Origin: Clostridiaceae bacterium
Lineage (GTDB): Bacteria > Bacillota > Clostridia > DUPQ01
DNA: 33,258 nucleotides
Assembly (NCBI GenBank): GCA_012838235.1
Contig: DUPQ01000005.1
Coordinates: 1-33,258, forward strand
Direction of reading: 5' to 3'
The notes beneath the pieces are model-generated. The model searched no databases. It was not told the origin of the DNA and saw only the letters and a list, made by a program, of their open reading frames with translations. Of this stretch, positions 33,132-33,258 are shown piece after piece; the stretch's first letter is position 1, and every line of letters begins with the position of its first letter. The position numbers were made by a program, and so were the translations under genes.

Positions 33132-33258
33132 AAAGGAGACCAACTATGAAAAGTCAACAGAGAAATAACGAATATTGATGATTCATAGAAAGTATATAAG
33201 TAAGAAAAAAAAGGGCATGACAAAAAAAGCCCGATGGACCTTGAAATGTGAATAGTGT
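33132..33258. repeat. Terminal inverted repeat, right copy (127 bp, perfect)
   Basis: This is the exact reverse complement of bases 1-127. The inner edge is at 33132, where the match to the left copy stops. The lipoprotein stop codon lies 15 bases inside it. See the left copy for content. Confidence 0.97.
33146..33255 (+). other. Two overlapping micro-ORFs inside the right repeat
   Basis: Mirror image of the left end: ATG at 33146 after AAAGGAG opens MKSQQRNNEY (stop TGA at 33176-33178), and the overlapping ATG at 33178 opens a basic 25-codon frame that ends with TAG at 33253-33255. Both copies lie directly behind a gene and are read outward. Confidence 0.25.

Overview
The window looks like a low-GC Firmicute of the Clostridia, most likely a Lachnospiraceae-type gut or anaerobic bacterium. 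The reasons are strong GGAGG-type ribosome sites, occasional TTG starts, the gene families present (UMF1-type transporter, PotABCD with a cupin regulator, FolD next to FchA, Lachnospiraceae-like Cys-rich lipoprotein) and consensus sigma-A promoters. I recognise no tRNA, rRNA, transposase, integrase or CRISPR array. Nearly all genes lie on the minus strand; the exceptions are a 612-residue unknown protein and the last lipoprotein.

Layout. (1) Both ends carry the same 127-bp sequence in inverted orientation, so the window is bounded by an inverted repeat. (2) 0.1-4.2 kb: Gfo/Idh/MocA oxidoreductase, a small lipoprotein with an 84-aa partner, a UMF1-type MFS transporter followed by a possible 36-aa peptide, and a membrane zinc-ribbon protein. 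(3) 4.2-10.9 kb: polyamine uptake operon (XRE-cupin regulator, potA, potB, potC, potD) followed by an MreB/Mbl-type gene and a SorE-like zinc dehydrogenase. (4) 11.1-15.4 kb: an orphan AbiEi-type protein, then a compact gnd - uxuB-type SDR - larA-type nickel racemase/epimerase operon with its own promoter and a strong terminator. (5) 15.5-19.9 kb: GH20 hexosaminidase, an ABC-F ATPase with an attenuator-like leader, and an SGNH esterase. (6) 20.0-24.85 kb: an accessory-looking stretch with a 31-aa membrane peptide, a rhodanese lipoprotein, decayed coding remnants, DUF2130, a broken gene with two in-frame TGA codons, a 64-aa conserved-looking protein and a large AT-rich coiled-coil protein on the plus strand. 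(7) 24.85-27.5 kb: one-carbon block HD - folD - fchA (transcribed fchA first) and a cold-shock protein. (8) 27.9-33.1 kb: AbrB-type regulator with membrane-anchored alpha/beta hydrolase under a perfect-consensus promoter and large operator, GH78-like rhamnosidase, and a divergent lipoprotein.

How genes may work together. The gnd-uxuB-larA operon suggests a route fructuronate - mannonate - gluconate - (kinase elsewhere) - 6-phosphogluconate - ribulose-5-phosphate, in which the LarA homologue acts as a gluconate/mannonate 2-epimerase. This is inference from gene order plus conserved active-site residues. In the one-carbon block, FolD has lost both residues needed for cyclohydrolase activity, and the adjacent FchA would supply that step. 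These two, the inverted terminal repeat and the unknown 612-aa protein are the points most worth a second look.
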